Of a stretch of 64,000 bases of DNA, positions 7,761 to 16,624 are shown in pieces. Position 1 is the first letter of the stretch, and every line of letters begins with the position of its first letter. The stretch lies in contig NZ_LT962687.1 of NCBI RefSeq assembly GCF_900199635.1, forward strand, positions 853,501 to 917,500. The letters are read 5' to 3'. The translations under genes and the position numbers were made by a program. Source of the stretch: Anaerotruncus massiliensis (ex Togo et al. 2026) (GTDB taxonomy: Bacteria; Bacillota; Clostridia; Oscillospirales; Ruminococcaceae). Below the pieces are notes generated by a model. The model made no database searches, was not told the origin of the DNA, and was given only the letters and a program-made list of their open reading frames with translations.

Positions 7761-9044
7761 ATGACTTATCAGGAGGCGTTAAGCCATATCCATTCGTTCG
7801 GGCGGTTCAGCGCCAAACCGACGCTCGACCGCATGGAGACGCTCATGGGGCTGCTGGGCGATCCGCAGGAACGGCTGAGAATCGTGCATGTGGCGGGCAC
7901 CAACGGGAAGGGCTCGACCTGCGCGATGATCGCGTCGATGCTGGAGGCGGCCGGGTACCGGACGGGGCTCTACACCTCGCCCTTTGTGCTCGATTTCCGG
8001 GAGCGCATCCAGATTGACCGGGAGATGATCTCCCGCTCGGAGCTGACGGAGAGCGTGGAGCGGGTTTCCTCGCTGGCCGCGCGGGTGGACGACCTCAACG
8101 AGTTTGAATTCGTCACCGCCGTCGCCTACGACTATTTCGCGCGGAAAAACTGCGACGTCGTCGTGGCGGAGGTGGGGCTGGGAGGCGCGTTCGACGCGAC
8201 CAACGTGGTGAGAAGGCCGCTTATCAGCGTCATCACCCAGATCGGCCTCGATCACACGGCGGTGCTGGGCGGGACGGTCGCGGAGATCGCGCGCGCCAAG
8301 GCGGGCATCATCAAGGCGGGGGTTCCCGTCGTGACCTGCGCCGCCCAGGACGTCGACGCGCTCGCGGTGATCTACGAGGAGGCGTGCGCCAGGGGCGCGC
8401 CCGTCATCCAGCCGAGCCCCCACCCCGAGTGGATGAAGCTGGGGCTCGAGGGGACCGAGCTCGGGTACCGCAGGTGCGGGCTGCACATCCCGCTGGCGGG
8501 GCGGCATCAGGTGGACAACGCGATGACCGCCTTCACGGTGGCGGTTGAGCTGGGCCGGACGCCGGAGTTCGGGAAGCTCCTGCTGGGGGACGCGATCCCG
8601 CGCGGGATCGCGTCGGCGCGGATCCCCGCGCGGTTCGAGATCGTCGGGCGGGACCCGCTCGTCATCCTGGACGGCGCGCACAACCCGCAGGCGGCCCGCG
8701 CCCTCGCGGACGCGCTCTCCCTCGCCGGGGACCGTCCGGTCACCGGCGTGATGGGCGTCCTCGCGGACAAGGACGGGGGCGGCGCGCTTTCCGCGCTCGC
8801 CCCGCGCTTCAGGCGGCTCATCTGCGTGACCCCGAAGAGCCCCCGCGCGCTCGACGCGCACCTGCTTGCCGAGCGCGCCGACGCGCTTGGGCTGCGGGCC
8901 TCCGCCGCCCACAGCGCCGGGGAGGCGGTTGAGCTGGCGCGGGCGGTGGCCGCCTCGGAGGGCGGCGTGGTGGCCGTCTGCGGGTCGCTCTATCTGGCGT
9001 CGGAGGTGCGCGCCCTCTTTTTCCCCGGGGTGAAATTGGAATAG
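7761..9044 (+). CDS. folC: Bifunctional folylpolyglutamate synthase / dihydrofolate synthase
   Basis: 427 residues, normal for the family. The Mur-ligase-type ATP site is VAGTNGKGST (about residue 46). The family motif TGLYTSPFVLDFRERIQI follows, then the conserved GLGGAFDATNV and LDHTAVLGGTVAEIARAKAGI segments, and the C-terminal glutamate ligase domain has LDGAHNPQAARAL. It adds glutamate to folates in the cytosol, which keeps them in the cell. A ribosome binding site GGAGGGACAGG precedes the ATG. It is separated from valS by a terminator and from spoIIAA by another. Confidence 0.95.
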   Translation: MTYQEALSHIHSFGRFSAKPTLDRMETLMGLLGDPQERLRIVHVAGTNGKGSTCAMIASMLEAAGYRTGLYTSPFVLDFRERIQIDREMISRSELTESVERVSSLAARVDDLNEFEFVTAVAYDYFARKNCDVVVAEVGLGGAFDATNVVRRPLISVITQIGLDHTAVLGGTVAEIARAKAGIIKAGVPVVTCAAQDVDALAVIYEEACARGAPVIQPSPHPEWMKLGLEGTELGYRRCGLHIPLAGRHQVDNAMTAFTVAVELGRTPEFGKLLLGDAIPRGIASARIPARFEIVGRDPLVILDGAHNPQAARALADALSLAGDRPVTGVMGVLADKDGGGALSALAPRFRRLICVTPKSPRALDAHLLAERADALGLRASAAHSAGEAVELARAVAASEGGVVAVCGSLYLASEVRALFFPGVKLE

Positions 9045-9071
9045 GGACATGCTTCGACAGCATTTTCACGG

Positions 9072-9104
9072 AAAAAGCTCTATCCTTTGGATAGGGCTTT
9101 TTTT
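9072..9104 (+). terminator. Terminator between folC and spoIIAA
   Basis: AAAAAGCTCTATCC, short loop, GGATAGGGCTTTTTTT. Confidence 0.8.
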
Positions 9105-9155
9105 GCTGCGCGAAAGCGGGGAGAAATGCCTTCCCAGGAAAGGACGTAGAAGATT

Positions 9156-9527
9156 ATGGCTGTTCAAATCGATCTGGCGGACGAGCTGTTGACCGCGCGG
9201 ATTATCGGCGACATCGACCACCACAGCGCCAAGGAGATGCGCGAGACGATCGACGACGCGGTGCTCAAGGGGCAGGTCCGCGAGCTGGAGATCGACTTTC
9301 GCGACGTGACCTTCATGGATTCGTCGGGCATCGGCCTGGTGATGGGGCGTTACAAGCTCATGCAGGAGCTGGGCGGGACGCTGCACCTGGTCAATGTGGC
9401 GAGCCATCTGAAAAAGGTGATGGTTCTCGCGGGGCTCGACCGCCTCGCGGTTCTGGACAGGGCCGAGCGCCGCCCCGTACCCGATAAGTCTGCGAAAGCC
9501 GGAGGAATGGAAGATGAAAGCAATTAA
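9156..9527 (+). CDS. spoIIAA: Anti-sigma F factor antagonist SpoIIAA
   Basis: 123 residues, one STAS domain. The phosphorylatable serine lies in FMDSSGIGLVMGRY (residues 53-66), equivalent to Ser58 of Bacillus subtilis. Unphosphorylated SpoIIAA binds SpoIIAB and frees sigma F in the forespore. The gene overlaps spoIIAB by 14 bases and starts the classical three-gene spoIIA operon. No sigma-H promoter could be picked out with confidence in the short gap after the folC terminator. Confidence 0.95.
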   Translation: MAVQIDLADELLTARIIGDIDHHSAKEMRETIDDAVLKGQVRELEIDFRDVTFMDSSGIGLVMGRYKLMQELGGTLHLVNVASHLKKVMVLAGLDRLAVLDRAERRPVPDKSAKAGGMEDESN

Positions 9528-9951
9528 TTCGATGAAGCTGCAGTTTGAGGGCCGCTCGGTCAACGAGGCGTTCTCCCGCACGGCGGTGGCGGCGTTCGTC
9601 GCGCAGCTCGACCCGACCGTGGAGGAGCTTTCCGATATCAAGACCGCCGTCAGCGAGGCGGTGACCAACTGCATCGTCCACGCCTACCGCGACCGGCTGG
9701 GGATCGTGTACATAACCGCGAATATCCTGCCCGACCACCGCGTCGTCATCAAGGTGCGCGACAAGGGCTGCGGCATCCCCGACATCAAAAAGGCGATGGA
9801 ACCGATGTATACGACCGCGCCGGAGGAGGAACGCGCGGGCCTGGGCTTTGCCGTCATGCAGAGCCTTATGGACCGCGTCAAGGTGACGTCCAAGGAAGGA
9901 AAGGGGACGACGGTGGTTCTGGAGAGGGACATTCGCAGCAAGGAGGCATGA
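9514..9951 (+). CDS. spoIIAB: Anti-sigma F factor / serine kinase SpoIIAB
   Basis: 145 residues, a GHKL-type ATPase. The N-box is SEAVTNCIVHAY, the G1 box is VRDKGCGIPDI and the G2 box is ERAGLGFAVMQS. It holds sigma F inactive and phosphorylates SpoIIAA. It overlaps spoIIAA upstream and sigF downstream (ATGA), showing translational coupling. Confidence 0.96.
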   Translation: MKAINSMKLQFEGRSVNEAFSRTAVAAFVAQLDPTVEELSDIKTAVSEAVTNCIVHAYRDRLGIVYITANILPDHRVVIKVRDKGCGIPDIKKAMEPMYTTAPEEERAGLGFAVMQSLMDRVKVTSKEGKGTTVVLERDIRSKEA

Positions 9952-10628
9952 AGCCGGTGATCGAATGTGCCGAAAACAAACGGGAACAGACCATCTCCCA
10001 GAACATCGGTCTGGTACATGCCTGCGCCCACCGGTTCAAGGGGCGCGGGATCGAATATGACGACCTCTTCCAGGCGGGCTGCATGGGGCTGTGCAAGGCC
10101 GCCGACGCGTTCGACGAGACGCGCGGCGTGCGGTTTTCCACCTACGCGGTGCCCGTCATCCTCGGCGAGATGCGCCGCCTCTTCCGGGACGGCGGCGCGG
10201 TCAAGGTCTCCCGCACCCTCAAGGAGCTGTCGATGCGCATCTCCCGGGAGCGGGAGCGCCTCGCGAACGTCCTCGGCCGGGACCCGACGGTGGCCGACCT
10301 CGCGCAGTCGATGGACCTGCCGGAGGAGCAGGTGGTCGAGGCGCTCTGCGCCGCCGCGCCGCCCCTCTCCCTCACCGAGAGCGACGACGACGGCGGCGGG
10401 CAGATCGACCTGCCGGTCGCGTCGCCCGAGGACATGCTCTCCGACGTGATCTCCCTCAAGCAGGTCGTCGGCAGCCTCGAGCCGAACGACCGCAAGCTGA
10501 TCGTGCTGCGGTATTTTTCCGGCATGACGCAGGTGCAGACCGCCGCGCGTCTGGGCATGACGCAGGTGCAGGTCTCCCGCCGCGAAAAAAAGATCCTGAC
10601 CGCCCTGCGCCGCGAGCTCACGGGGTAG
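9948..10628 (+). CDS. sigF: RNA polymerase sporulation sigma factor SigF
   Basis: 226 residues. Sigma region 2 is seen in GIEYDDLFQAGCMGLCKAAD and TRGVRFSTYAVPVILGEMRR, followed by region 3 and the region 4 HTH (MTQVQTAARLGMTQVQVSR). Sigma F is the first forespore-specific sigma factor. Last gene of the spoIIA operon, followed by a strong terminator. Confidence 0.96.
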   Translation: MKPVIECAENKREQTISQNIGLVHACAHRFKGRGIEYDDLFQAGCMGLCKAADAFDETRGVRFSTYAVPVILGEMRRLFRDGGAVKVSRTLKELSMRISRERERLANVLGRDPTVADLAQSMDLPEEQVVEALCAAAPPLSLTESDDDGGGQIDLPVASPEDMLSDVISLKQVVGSLEPNDRKLIVLRYFSGMTQVQTAARLGMTQVQVSRREKKILTALRRELTG

Positions 10629-10675
10629 CGGGGGAGAAGGGAGCGGACGGGCGTCGGACAGGCGCGATATGCGAA

Positions 10676-10708
10676 AAAGGGAGGGCGGATTAAATCCGCC
10701 CTCCCTTT
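10676..10708 (+). terminator. Terminator of the spoIIA operon
   Basis: Perfect 15-bp stem AAAGGGAGGGCGGAT/ATCCGCCCTCCCTTT with a three-base loop. The following 260 bases, up to the promoter at 10,972, hold no supported gene. Confidence 0.8.
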
Positions 10709-10971
10709 ATGTGAAGCAGCAGGTCGTCATACGCAGGCTCTTCTGAGGGCTGTCGCCACCCTTATACTGCCGCCGCTTGTTGTTGCTCACACTGCCATAC
10801 TATGCGGCGCGCCGGCGGGGGGCGACTGGCGGCGCGGCGTTATGCGGCGCCGCTTTTGGGCGTTTGGGGGGAAAGCCGGCAAAAGCGGCGCCCCCGCGCG
10901 GCGGCCCCGCCCGCTTTGCGGGAGGAAATTTTGTTTGGCAGCCGCGCCCGCCCGTCCGGCACGGTTTTGGG

Positions 10972-11000
10972 TTGACATCCGGCGGCGGGTGCGTTACAGT
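10972..11000 (+). promoter_or_regulatory. Promoter of the LpdD-like gene
   Basis: TTGACA (10,972-10,977), 17-base spacer, TACAGT (10,995-11,000), 50 bases upstream of the start codon. Confidence 0.7.
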
Positions 11001-11049
11001 GGATTCATAAAATCGAGGGCGGAAAAGCCGCCTGAAGGGGGTTGGACGC

Positions 11050-11430
11050 ATGGAGGCGGGATCTTACCGCGTGTCGCGCGACGGCATCACGCTCGAGGCG
11101 CGGGCGGCGGCGCTCGACGAGGGCCTCACCGTGACGGTGGGCGGCGGGCGGTCGCACATCGGGTCGGTGGCCATCGCGCAGCCGCGCCCCAGCCTGCGCG
11201 GGGACGGGAGCGTCTCCTGCACCTGCTCGGTATGGAACCAGCCCGGCCACAAGGACGAGGCCGTCGCCCGCCCGGTCGCCGAACGCCTCTGCCGCGTGCT
11301 CAACACGGTGGTCGTCGTCACGGCGGGGGTCCACCTCCCCGGCGCGGACGCGGCGCGGATCGAAGCGGTGGAGCGGCTGGCGGAAGAGCTGGCGGAAAAG
11401 CTCCTGGAGGACCAAAAGCCCGCTGGGTAA
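11050..11430 (+). CDS. LpdD-like (prenylated-flavin chaperone-like) domain protein
   Basis: 126 residues, ATG after AAGGGGG. The conserved pattern GGGRSHIGSVAIAQPRPSL, GHKDEAVARPVAE and VVVVTAGVHLPGADAARIE matches, as I recall it, the small LpdD-like family. The name comes from a subunit that helps load prenylated flavin into UbiD-type decarboxylases, but most clostridial homologues stand alone with no proven role. No UbiD or UbiX gene is in this window. It is a single-gene unit with its own promoter and terminator. The family name is moderately sure; the function is not. Confidence 0.5.
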   Translation: MEAGSYRVSRDGITLEARAAALDEGLTVTVGGGRSHIGSVAIAQPRPSLRGDGSVSCTCSVWNQPGHKDEAVARPVAERLCRVLNTVVVVTAGVHLPGADAARIEAVERLAEELAEKLLEDQKPAG

Positions 11431-11435
11431 GACAG

Positions 11436-11474
11436 AAAAAGCCGGGGAACCCCGCTGGGGTCCCCCGGCTTTTT
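11436..11474 (+). terminator. Terminator after the LpdD-like gene
   Basis: AAAAAGCCGGGG paired with CCCCGGCTTTTT around an inner ACCCC/GGGGT stem. It lies between convergent genes and may serve both. Confidence 0.75.
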
Positions 11475-11505
11475 GGCGCGCGGTTTCCCGGGCCGCCGCA
11501 GGGCG

Positions 11506-12015
11506 TCAGAGCCCGAATTCCTTTGCGTACCGCACGACGCCCTCCATCCGGACGGGCTCGTCCGACAGGGGGAGGGCCATGAAGTTTTCAGACGGCGCGT
11601 CGAACGGCGGGCGGATGCCGAACCGTTCGGCGGGAAGGTAACCGAATTTCGGATAGTATCTTTCGCTTCCGAGGACGACGGAGAAGGGATAGCGCAGTTC
11701 CCGCGCCGCACGGTGCCCCTCCGCGATCAGCGCGGAGCCGACGCCCCTCCGCTGGTACGCGGGGAGCACGGACAGCGGGGCGAGCGCCAGCGCGGTCCGC
11801 CCGCCGATCCGGATTTCCGTGAAGAGAATGTGCCCGGCGAGAATTCCGTCCGTCTCCGCGACGAGCGACAGCCCGGGCACGAAGGCGCCGCTCTTCCGCA
11901 GGGCGGCCACCAGCTCGTGCTCCCGCCCGTCGCTGTGCTCGGCGGCCGCAAACGCGGCCTTGACGAGTTCATACACCGCCTCATAGTCCGCGGGAGTCTC
12001 TTTTCGGATGATCAT
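11506..12015 (-). CDS. GNAT family N-acetyltransferase
   Basis: 170 residues from the ATG at 12,015 (GGAGGAAGCC just upstream). The GNAT fold is shown by LAPLSVLPAYQRRGVGSALI (acetyl-CoA pyrophosphate loop Q/R-x-x-G-x-G/A) and the later strand VVLGSERYYPKFGYLPA, a pattern of the YhbS-like branch. The substrate is unknown. It lies downstream of the MATE gene on the same strand but 140 bases away, so cotranscription is possible rather than clear. Confidence 0.85.
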   Translation of the reverse strand: MIIRKETPADYEAVYELVKAAFAAAEHSDGREHELVAALRKSGAFVPGLSLVAETDGILAGHILFTEIRIGGRTALALAPLSVLPAYQRRGVGSALIAEGHRAARELRYPFSVVLGSERYYPKFGYLPAERFGIRPPFDAPSENFMALPLSDEPVRMEGVVRYAKEFGL

Positions 12016-12155
12016 GGCTTCCTCCAAACCGCCCGCGCCTTTCCGCGGGCCTTTCACTGATTCTTGGCGGTTTACGGGGCCGGATTGCACCGCGCGCGAA
12101 AAAAGGATCCCGTTTTCGCGGAAAGAAACCGGGAATCCCGCGGCCGGCGCCGCGG

Positions 12156-13520
12156 TCACCGGGAAGGGGGTTCGGTCCGGCCCTCTTTTTTCTGTCCGTA
12201 CAAAAACCGCGCGAGGAAAACGGCCGCCGTGACGGCTGTCAGCGTGCTGCTTGCCGCCGAGGTGAGCCACACGCCGTCCACGCCCAGCAGGGGGACGAGG
12301 ACGGCGAGCGCGAGCAGCGGGAAGAAGAGCGCGCGGCCGATGGAGATGCCGAGGGAGGTCCCCGGCCGGTTGACGGCGGTAAAGAAGGCGCTGAGCCCCA
12401 CGCCGATCCAGCCGGTCAGGTAGGTGAAGGAGAAGAGTTCCATGGCCCGCAGGCTCATTTCCAGCAGGGCCGGGTCGTTCTCCCGGATAAACAGGGAGAT
12501 GATCCCCTGCCCGCCGAGGCGCATCCCGGCCAGCGTGATCCCGGAGAGCAGCGCGCCCGCGAGCAGCACCCGCTTTTCAAAGGCGAACATGCGGCCGCGC
12601 AGCTTCGCGCCGTAGCAGTAGCTGATCGCCGGCTGCATCGAGTCGGTCATGCCATAGAGGAGGGAGGCCATGATGCTGTCCACATAGAGGACGATGGAAA
12701 ACGCGGCCACCGCCATCGAGCCCGCCAGATGAAGCAGGATGCTGTTCAGGATGATCATCAGGATGGAGCCCGCGATGTTGGAAAAGAACTCGGAGGAACC
12801 GTTGAACAGAATGTTGGTGATCTGCCGGAGGCGGATTTTCCCGCGTACGAAGCGTAGCTGGAGCTTTTTCCGGAGAAACGGCCAGTAGCCGAGGAGGGTT
12901 CCCAGCGAGAGCCCGATGCAGGAGGCCAGCGCGGCGGAGCCGATGCCGAGCCGCAGCACGCCGAGGAACAGGTAGTCCAGCAGAATATTGAGCAGGGAGG
13001 TCATGATGTTGAGCGCCATGCTGTAGTGGGTGCGGCCGCAGATGCGAAGGTAGTTGTCGACCGCGAAGAACACCATGATGAAGGGCGCGAAGACGGCGTA
13101 CACCTTGATATATTCCACCGAGAGCGCGGTGACCTCCGCGTCCGCCCCCATCAGGCGCACGAGCGGTTCCGCGCCGAAATAGCCGATCACTCCCACGACC
13201 GCGGATATCCCGACGATCAGCAGGGAACAGACGGTAAAAATCCGGCTGGCCTCCAGCTCCTTTTTTTCGCCCAGGTGGATGGCGATCTGCACCGACGAAC
13301 CGACGGCGACCATATCGGCGAGGGCGAAGCTGATGCTGAGCAGCGGCATGACGAGGTTGATTGCCGCGAGGGCGTCCGACCCGATGAAACGACCCACAAA
13401 GACGCCGTCGGCGATCGTATAGAGGGCGGCGACGGCCATGCTGACCATGCTGGGGAGGGCGCACCGAAAGAACAGGCGCGTGGGGGAGAGCGTCTCGAAG
13501 ATCTGATTTTGCTGTTCCAT
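12156..13520 (-). CDS. MATE family efflux transporter
   Basis: 454 residues, about 12 hydrophobic segments, typical length. The N-terminal half has PTRLFFRCALPSMVSMAVAA followed by VGRFIGSDALAAINLVMPL, a MATE hallmark. MATE proteins export drugs or metabolites using Na+ or H+ gradients. The ATG at 13,520 lies one base after the marR stop, so the two genes are translationally coupled, and the transporter is probably under control of that regulator. Confidence 0.92.
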   Translation of the reverse strand: MEQQNQIFETLSPTRLFFRCALPSMVSMAVAALYTIADGVFVGRFIGSDALAAINLVMPLLSISFALADMVAVGSSVQIAIHLGEKKELEASRIFTVCSLLIVGISAVVGVIGYFGAEPLVRLMGADAEVTALSVEYIKVYAVFAPFIMVFFAVDNYLRICGRTHYSMALNIMTSLLNILLDYLFLGVLRLGIGSAALASCIGLSLGTLLGYWPFLRKKLQLRFVRGKIRLRQITNILFNGSSEFFSNIAGSILMIILNSILLHLAGSMAVAAFSIVLYVDSIMASLLYGMTDSMQPAISYCYGAKLRGRMFAFEKRVLLAGALLSGITLAGMRLGGQGIISLFIRENDPALLEMSLRAMELFSFTYLTGWIGVGLSAFFTAVNRPGTSLGISIGRALFFPLLALAVLVPLLGVDGVWLTSAASSTLTAVTAAVFLARFLYGQKKEGRTEPPSR

Positions 13521-13521
13521 A

Positions 13522-13956
13522 TCAAAAATCCTTCTTATATTCCTCGGTAAAGGTGCCGAGGATCGAGCAGAAGGCCCGGATCTCATCCGCGGTAAACCGC
13601 CGCTCGACCGCCTGCGCGGCGCGTTCAAAGGGGCTGTCGTAGCTTTTGAGGGACTCGGCCACCTGATTTGTCACACGCAGGTAGACGACCCGCCGGTCCG
13701 TCTCGCTGCGCGACTTCTCAACCAGCCCCATTTTGACGAGCTCGTTGACCTTGAGAGTGGCGGCCGGCGCGGAAATGCGAAGCGTCTTTGCCAGCCTGCC
13801 CACCGTACAGCCGCCGTCCGCTTCCTGGAAGGAGATGACGTCCAGGTACATGATGCTGTTGTAGGAGAGCTCCCCGCCGCCCGTCCGGCTGAGCTGCCGC
13901 AGGTCGCAGACCGTGGTGTCGTAGTAGTATTGGTTTAGGGCGTCCCGCAGGTCCAT
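13522..13956 (-). CDS. MarR family transcriptional regulator
   Basis: 144 residues. The winged helix is seen in CTVGRLAKTLRISAPAATLKVNELVKMG followed by the wing KSRSETDRRVVYLRVT (DxR motif). Ribosome binding site AGGAGGA. First gene of a two-gene operon with the MATE exporter; such pairs are usually ligand-relieved and autorepressed. A palindromic site overlaps its promoter. Confidence 0.92.
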   Translation of the reverse strand: MDLRDALNQYYYDTTVCDLRQLSRTGGGELSYNSIMYLDVISFQEADGGCTVGRLAKTLRISAPAATLKVNELVKMGLVEKSRSETDRRVVYLRVTNQVAESLKSYDSPFERAAQAVERRFTADEIRAFCSILGTFTEEYKKDF

Positions 13957-13973
13957 GCCGATCCTCCTAAATG

Positions 13974-14030
13974 GTTAAGTCAATTTATATAATTTCGCTT
14001 AACTATATCACGGATTTTATCCGGAGTCAA
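13974..14030 (-). promoter_or_regulatory. marR-MATE promoter with overlapping inverted repeat
   Basis: On the minus strand TTGACT (14,025-14,030), 17-base spacer and TATAGT (14,002-14,007). GTTAAG (13,974-13,979) and CTTAAC (13,998-14,003) form an inverted repeat that covers the -10 box and the start of transcription, with a further AT palindrome between. This is a likely autoregulatory MarR operator. Confidence 0.65.
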
Positions 14031-14043
14031 GTGCCGGGGGAAA

Positions 14044-14075
14044 AAAGGGGCCCAGGCGAAAGCCTGGGCCCCTTT
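14044..14075 (-). terminator. Former guaA-paralog terminator, displaced by the mobile element
   Basis: Hairpin AAAGGGGCCCAGGC/GCCTGGGCCCCTTT with GAAA loop and T-run on the minus strand. If the element between the 13-bp repeats is removed, the guaA-paralog stop codon falls about 18 bases upstream of this hairpin, so it is probably that gene's native terminator. It now also ends transcripts coming out of the element. Confidence 0.7.
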
Positions 14076-14092
14076 GAAAGCGTTTTCCGGAT

Positions 14093-14105
14093 TTATTCCC
14101 ACTCG
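14093..14105. repeat. attL core (13-bp direct repeat)
   Basis: TTATTCCCACTCG, identical to 22,033-22,045. The flank to the left is host sequence with a terminator. Confidence 0.85.
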
Positions 14106-14207
14106 CAAAATGAAACTTAATTCTAAACGCTTTTGTTTGGGGGATTTGATACCATTTGATTTTTCCTGATACCTATTATCCTTATCCTATGGGCTTGCCG
14201 AACTTTT

Positions 14208-14240
14208 GCTATCATTTGGCTATCAAGGAAATGGCTATCA
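14208..14240 (+). repeat. Integrase arm-type sites, left end
   Basis: GCTATCA occurs three times at 14,208, 14,219 and 14,234. The same heptamer occurs twice near the right end (21,957 and 21,968). Clustered short repeats just inside both att cores are typical of arm-binding sites of tyrosine integrases. Apart from these, 14,106-14,332 contains no gene. Confidence 0.6.
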
Positions 14241-14332
14241 ACGGTAAAATTAGATTGGTTTCTCTGGTGGTTTACAACTACATTTTACCACGAAAGACAG
14301 GGAAATGCAATAACCTTCCTCGCTGTGGTGTA

Positions 14333-16252
14333 TCAAGTGATCTTACTGAACATATGGCGCACCTTGTCCAGGCGGCTGTTTGGACGGCGGGGCTGGATGA
14401 CCGGCTCGCCGACAGCGGCCTGATACCCTTTCAGTTCCGTCAGGCATACGCTCCGCCCGTTGGTGTAAAAGGCCAGATCAGTACGGTATGCCTGTATGCA
14501 GCGGACGGGAATCTCGCCTATAAAGACAACTTCATCCTTTTTTACCTGGGCCGTTTCGATGGTGGCACAGTATTTCGGCGCATCGTGATAAGCCCTGGAA
14601 AGGTATTCCTGGGGCGCATAGAGGGTGAAGGAGAGATAAGGTTCCAGCAACTGCGTCCCTGATTCCTTCAATGCCTGTTCCAATACAATCGGGGCCAATG
14701 AGCGAAAGTCCGCCGGCGTGCTGACCGGACTATAATAAAGCCCATATTCAAAGCAAATCTTACAGTCCGTTACGTTCCAGCCACACAAGCCTTGCTCCAG
14801 ACCGTAACGGATACCATCCATGACAGCGTTTTGAAAACTCTGGTTCAAGTATCCCAGGGAAACCCGGCTCTCGTATTGTACACCGGAGCCAAGCGGGAGC
14901 GGCGTAACAGACAGTCCGATGGATGCCCAAAACGGGTTGGGCGGCACCTCGATATGGATAGTGTGGCTGGCCACTTTGAGCGGCCGCTCTAAATAAATGA
15001 CGGTGGGTTCCTTCACCGCTGTTTCAATCTTGTACTTTTCCGCCAGCAAAGCGGAAACAACCTCCAACTGCACCCGGCCCAAAAAAGAAAGTATGATCTC
15101 ATGGGTGATGGAATCCACCTCGTAGCGCAAAAGCGGGTCAGTATCCGCAATTTGCGTAAGAGCGTCCAGCAGCCGTTCTCTTTGCGTTGCCGTTTTCGGC
15201 GCAATCGTCGTCCGCAGCATGGGGAGGGGGGCATCGCGCCACCTTTCACGAGGAAGCCGGGTGTCGTCCCCCAATACGTCGTTTAATCCCACGCTGTCGC
15301 TGGGAAGGATGACAATTTCGCCCTTGTGGGCGGTGTCCGTCCGAACAATCTCCCCTTTGAATGGAATGCGTATCTCTGTGATTTTCAGCTTTTCTCTCCC
15401 GGCCAGGGCCACCGTATCCCGCAGGCGCAGCGTTCCGCTGTATAGCCGCAGATAGATGAGCCGCTGGTCACAATCTGTATACTCCACCTTGAAAACGCTG
15501 CCGCATAGGGCGGCGCTCCCCTGTTCCCCAATCGGTTGGAACAGCCCTGTCACCGCATCCATCAACGGTTGAATGCCAAGGCCCTTTTTGGCGCTGCCAT
15601 GATAGACCGGGAACAGGGAGGCGTCTTGAACCCGCCGCTGTTCCTCCCGCGCAAGTTCTTCCCGGCTGATTGGTTCTCCTGCGATATACTTTTCCAATAA
15701 TTCATCGTTATTTTCAATGACCGCATCCCATGCTTCTATGTCGGTATTTTCCTCCAGGACTATTTCCGGGGACAGCGACACCGTCTGCTTGATGATAATA
15801 TCAGCGGAGAGCTTATCCCGAACAGACTGATACACGCCTTGCAAATCAACGCCAGTCTGGTCGATCTTATTGATAAAGATAACGGTGGGAATGTCCATTT
15901 TCCGCAGGGCATGGAACAGAATACGGGTCTGGGCCTGCACACCATCTTTAGCGGAGATCACCAAGATGGCCCCATCTAAAACAGCCAAAGAGCGGTACAC
16001 CTCCGCCAAAAAATCCATGTGGCCGGGCGTATCCACAATGTTGACTTTACATCTGTGCCACTGGAAGGAAGTGACTGCCGCTTGAATGGTAATCCCACGC
16101 TGCCGCTCCAAAAGCATGGTGTCCGTCCTCGTTGTCCCTTTTTCGACGCTCCCCGGTTCTGAAATGGCTCCGCTGGCATATAGCAGGCTCTCCGTCAAGG
16201 TTGTCTTTCCAGCGTCTACATGGGCAAGAATCCCAATATTGATAATGTTCAT
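14333..16252 (-). CDS. tet(W): Tetracycline resistance ribosomal protection protein Tet(W)
   Basis: 639 residues, exactly the length of Tet(W), and near-identical to it as remembered over long stretches, with scattered substitutions along the length. GTPase motifs are intact: [13 protein letters not shown] (G1), DTPGH (G3), NKIDQ (G4). The C-terminus has [13 protein letters not shown]. It is an EF-G-like GTPase that releases tetracycline from the ribosome. The start at 16,252 follows GGAGGATAGAC. A long leader with a terminator hairpin precedes it. A mosaic with other tet classes is possible; only an alignment would exclude this. Confidence 0.93.
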   Translation of the reverse strand: MNIINIGILAHVDAGKTTLTESLLYASGAISEPGSVEKGTTRTDTMLLERQRGITIQAAVTSFQWHRCKVNIVDTPGHMDFLAEVYRSLAVLDGAILVISAKDGVQAQTRILFHALRKMDIPTVIFINKIDQTGVDLQGVYQSVRDKLSADIIIKQTVSLSPEIVLEENTDIEAWDAVIENNDELLEKYIAGEPISREELAREEQRRVQDASLFPVYHGSAKKGLGIQPLMDAVTGLFQPIGEQGSAALCGSVFKVEYTDCDQRLIYLRLYSGTLRLRDTVALAGREKLKITEIRIPFKGEIVRTDTAHKGEIVILPSDSVGLNDVLGDDTRLPRERWRDAPLPMLRTTIAPKTATQRERLLDALTQIADTDPLLRYEVDSITHEIILSFLGRVQLEVVSALLAEKYKIETAVKEPTVIYLERPLKVASHTIHIEVPPNPFWASIGLSVTPLPLGSGVQYESRVSLGYLNQSFQNAVMDGIRYGLEQGLCGWNVTDCKICFEYGLYYSPVSTPADFRSLAPIVLEQALKESGTQLLEPYLSFTLYAPQEYLSRAYHDAPKYCATIETAQVKKDEVVFIGEIPVRCIQAYRTDLAFYTNGRSVCLTELKGYQAAVGEPVIQPRRPNSRLDKVRHMFSKIT

Positions 16253-16283
16253 GTCTATCCTCCGTACAAGGCCCAAATGGGCG

Positions 16284-16322
16284 CAAAAATCCCCAGCGGC
16301 TAATACTTTTACCGCTGGGGAT
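16284..16322 (-). promoter_or_regulatory. tet(W) leader attenuator hairpin
   Basis: On the minus strand ATCCCCAGCGG and CCGCTGGGGAT form a strong stem followed by TTTTTG, 32 bases before the tet(W) start codon. Ribosomal-protection tet genes are commonly induced through such leader terminators. Confidence 0.7.
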
Positions 16323-16385
16323 CATGACTTCGGACACACAGAAGTATGCACGGCTTACATAAGCCGCTGTCCGTCACGATATTTA

Positions 16386-16460
16386 CTAAAAAGGCAAAAG
16401 TATTCTTAAATTGGGCACAAAAACTAAGCCCCTGCAAGGGGCAATCATTTTTGCGCCCAT
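16386..16460 (-). CDS. tet(W) leader peptide (24 aa, tentative)
   Basis: A 24-codon reading frame starts ATGGGCGCAAAAATG and ends at TAG, inside the tet(W) leader between the promoter and the attenuator. No good ribosome binding site is seen. The surrounding leader contains the complementary segments GTATTCTTAAAT and ATTTAAGAATAC, which could form alternative structures. Translation of a leader peptide in tetracycline induction is known for related genes; here it is inferred. Confidence 0.35.
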   Translation of the reverse strand: MGAKMIAPCRGLVFVPNLRILLPF

Positions 16461-16525
16461 TATCAAATTTTATTTAAGAATACCTTGCCGCATATTTGGT
16501 AGACTCCTCAAATCAGGATAATGAT

Positions 16526-16554
16526 AGTATATCATAGTGCGCTCTAAAAAACAA
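16526..16554 (-). promoter_or_regulatory. tet(W) promoter
   Basis: Minus strand TTGTTT (16,549-16,554), 17-base spacer, TATACT (16,526-16,531), about 270 bases upstream of the tet(W) start, consistent with a long regulatory leader. Confidence 0.65.
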
Positions 16555-16624
16555 GAAATTATTTTACCCGATTCCCCAAATAAAACCGGAGGGCATTCAC
16601 TGGAACACCCTCTGGTTTTGGTGA

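Noticed and set aside
10707-10790. A 27-codon minus-strand frame starting GTG and ending in TTCCFT, possible small peptide
   Set aside because: It has no ribosome binding site and its stop lies in the sigF terminator stem; there are no maturation or export genes nearby.
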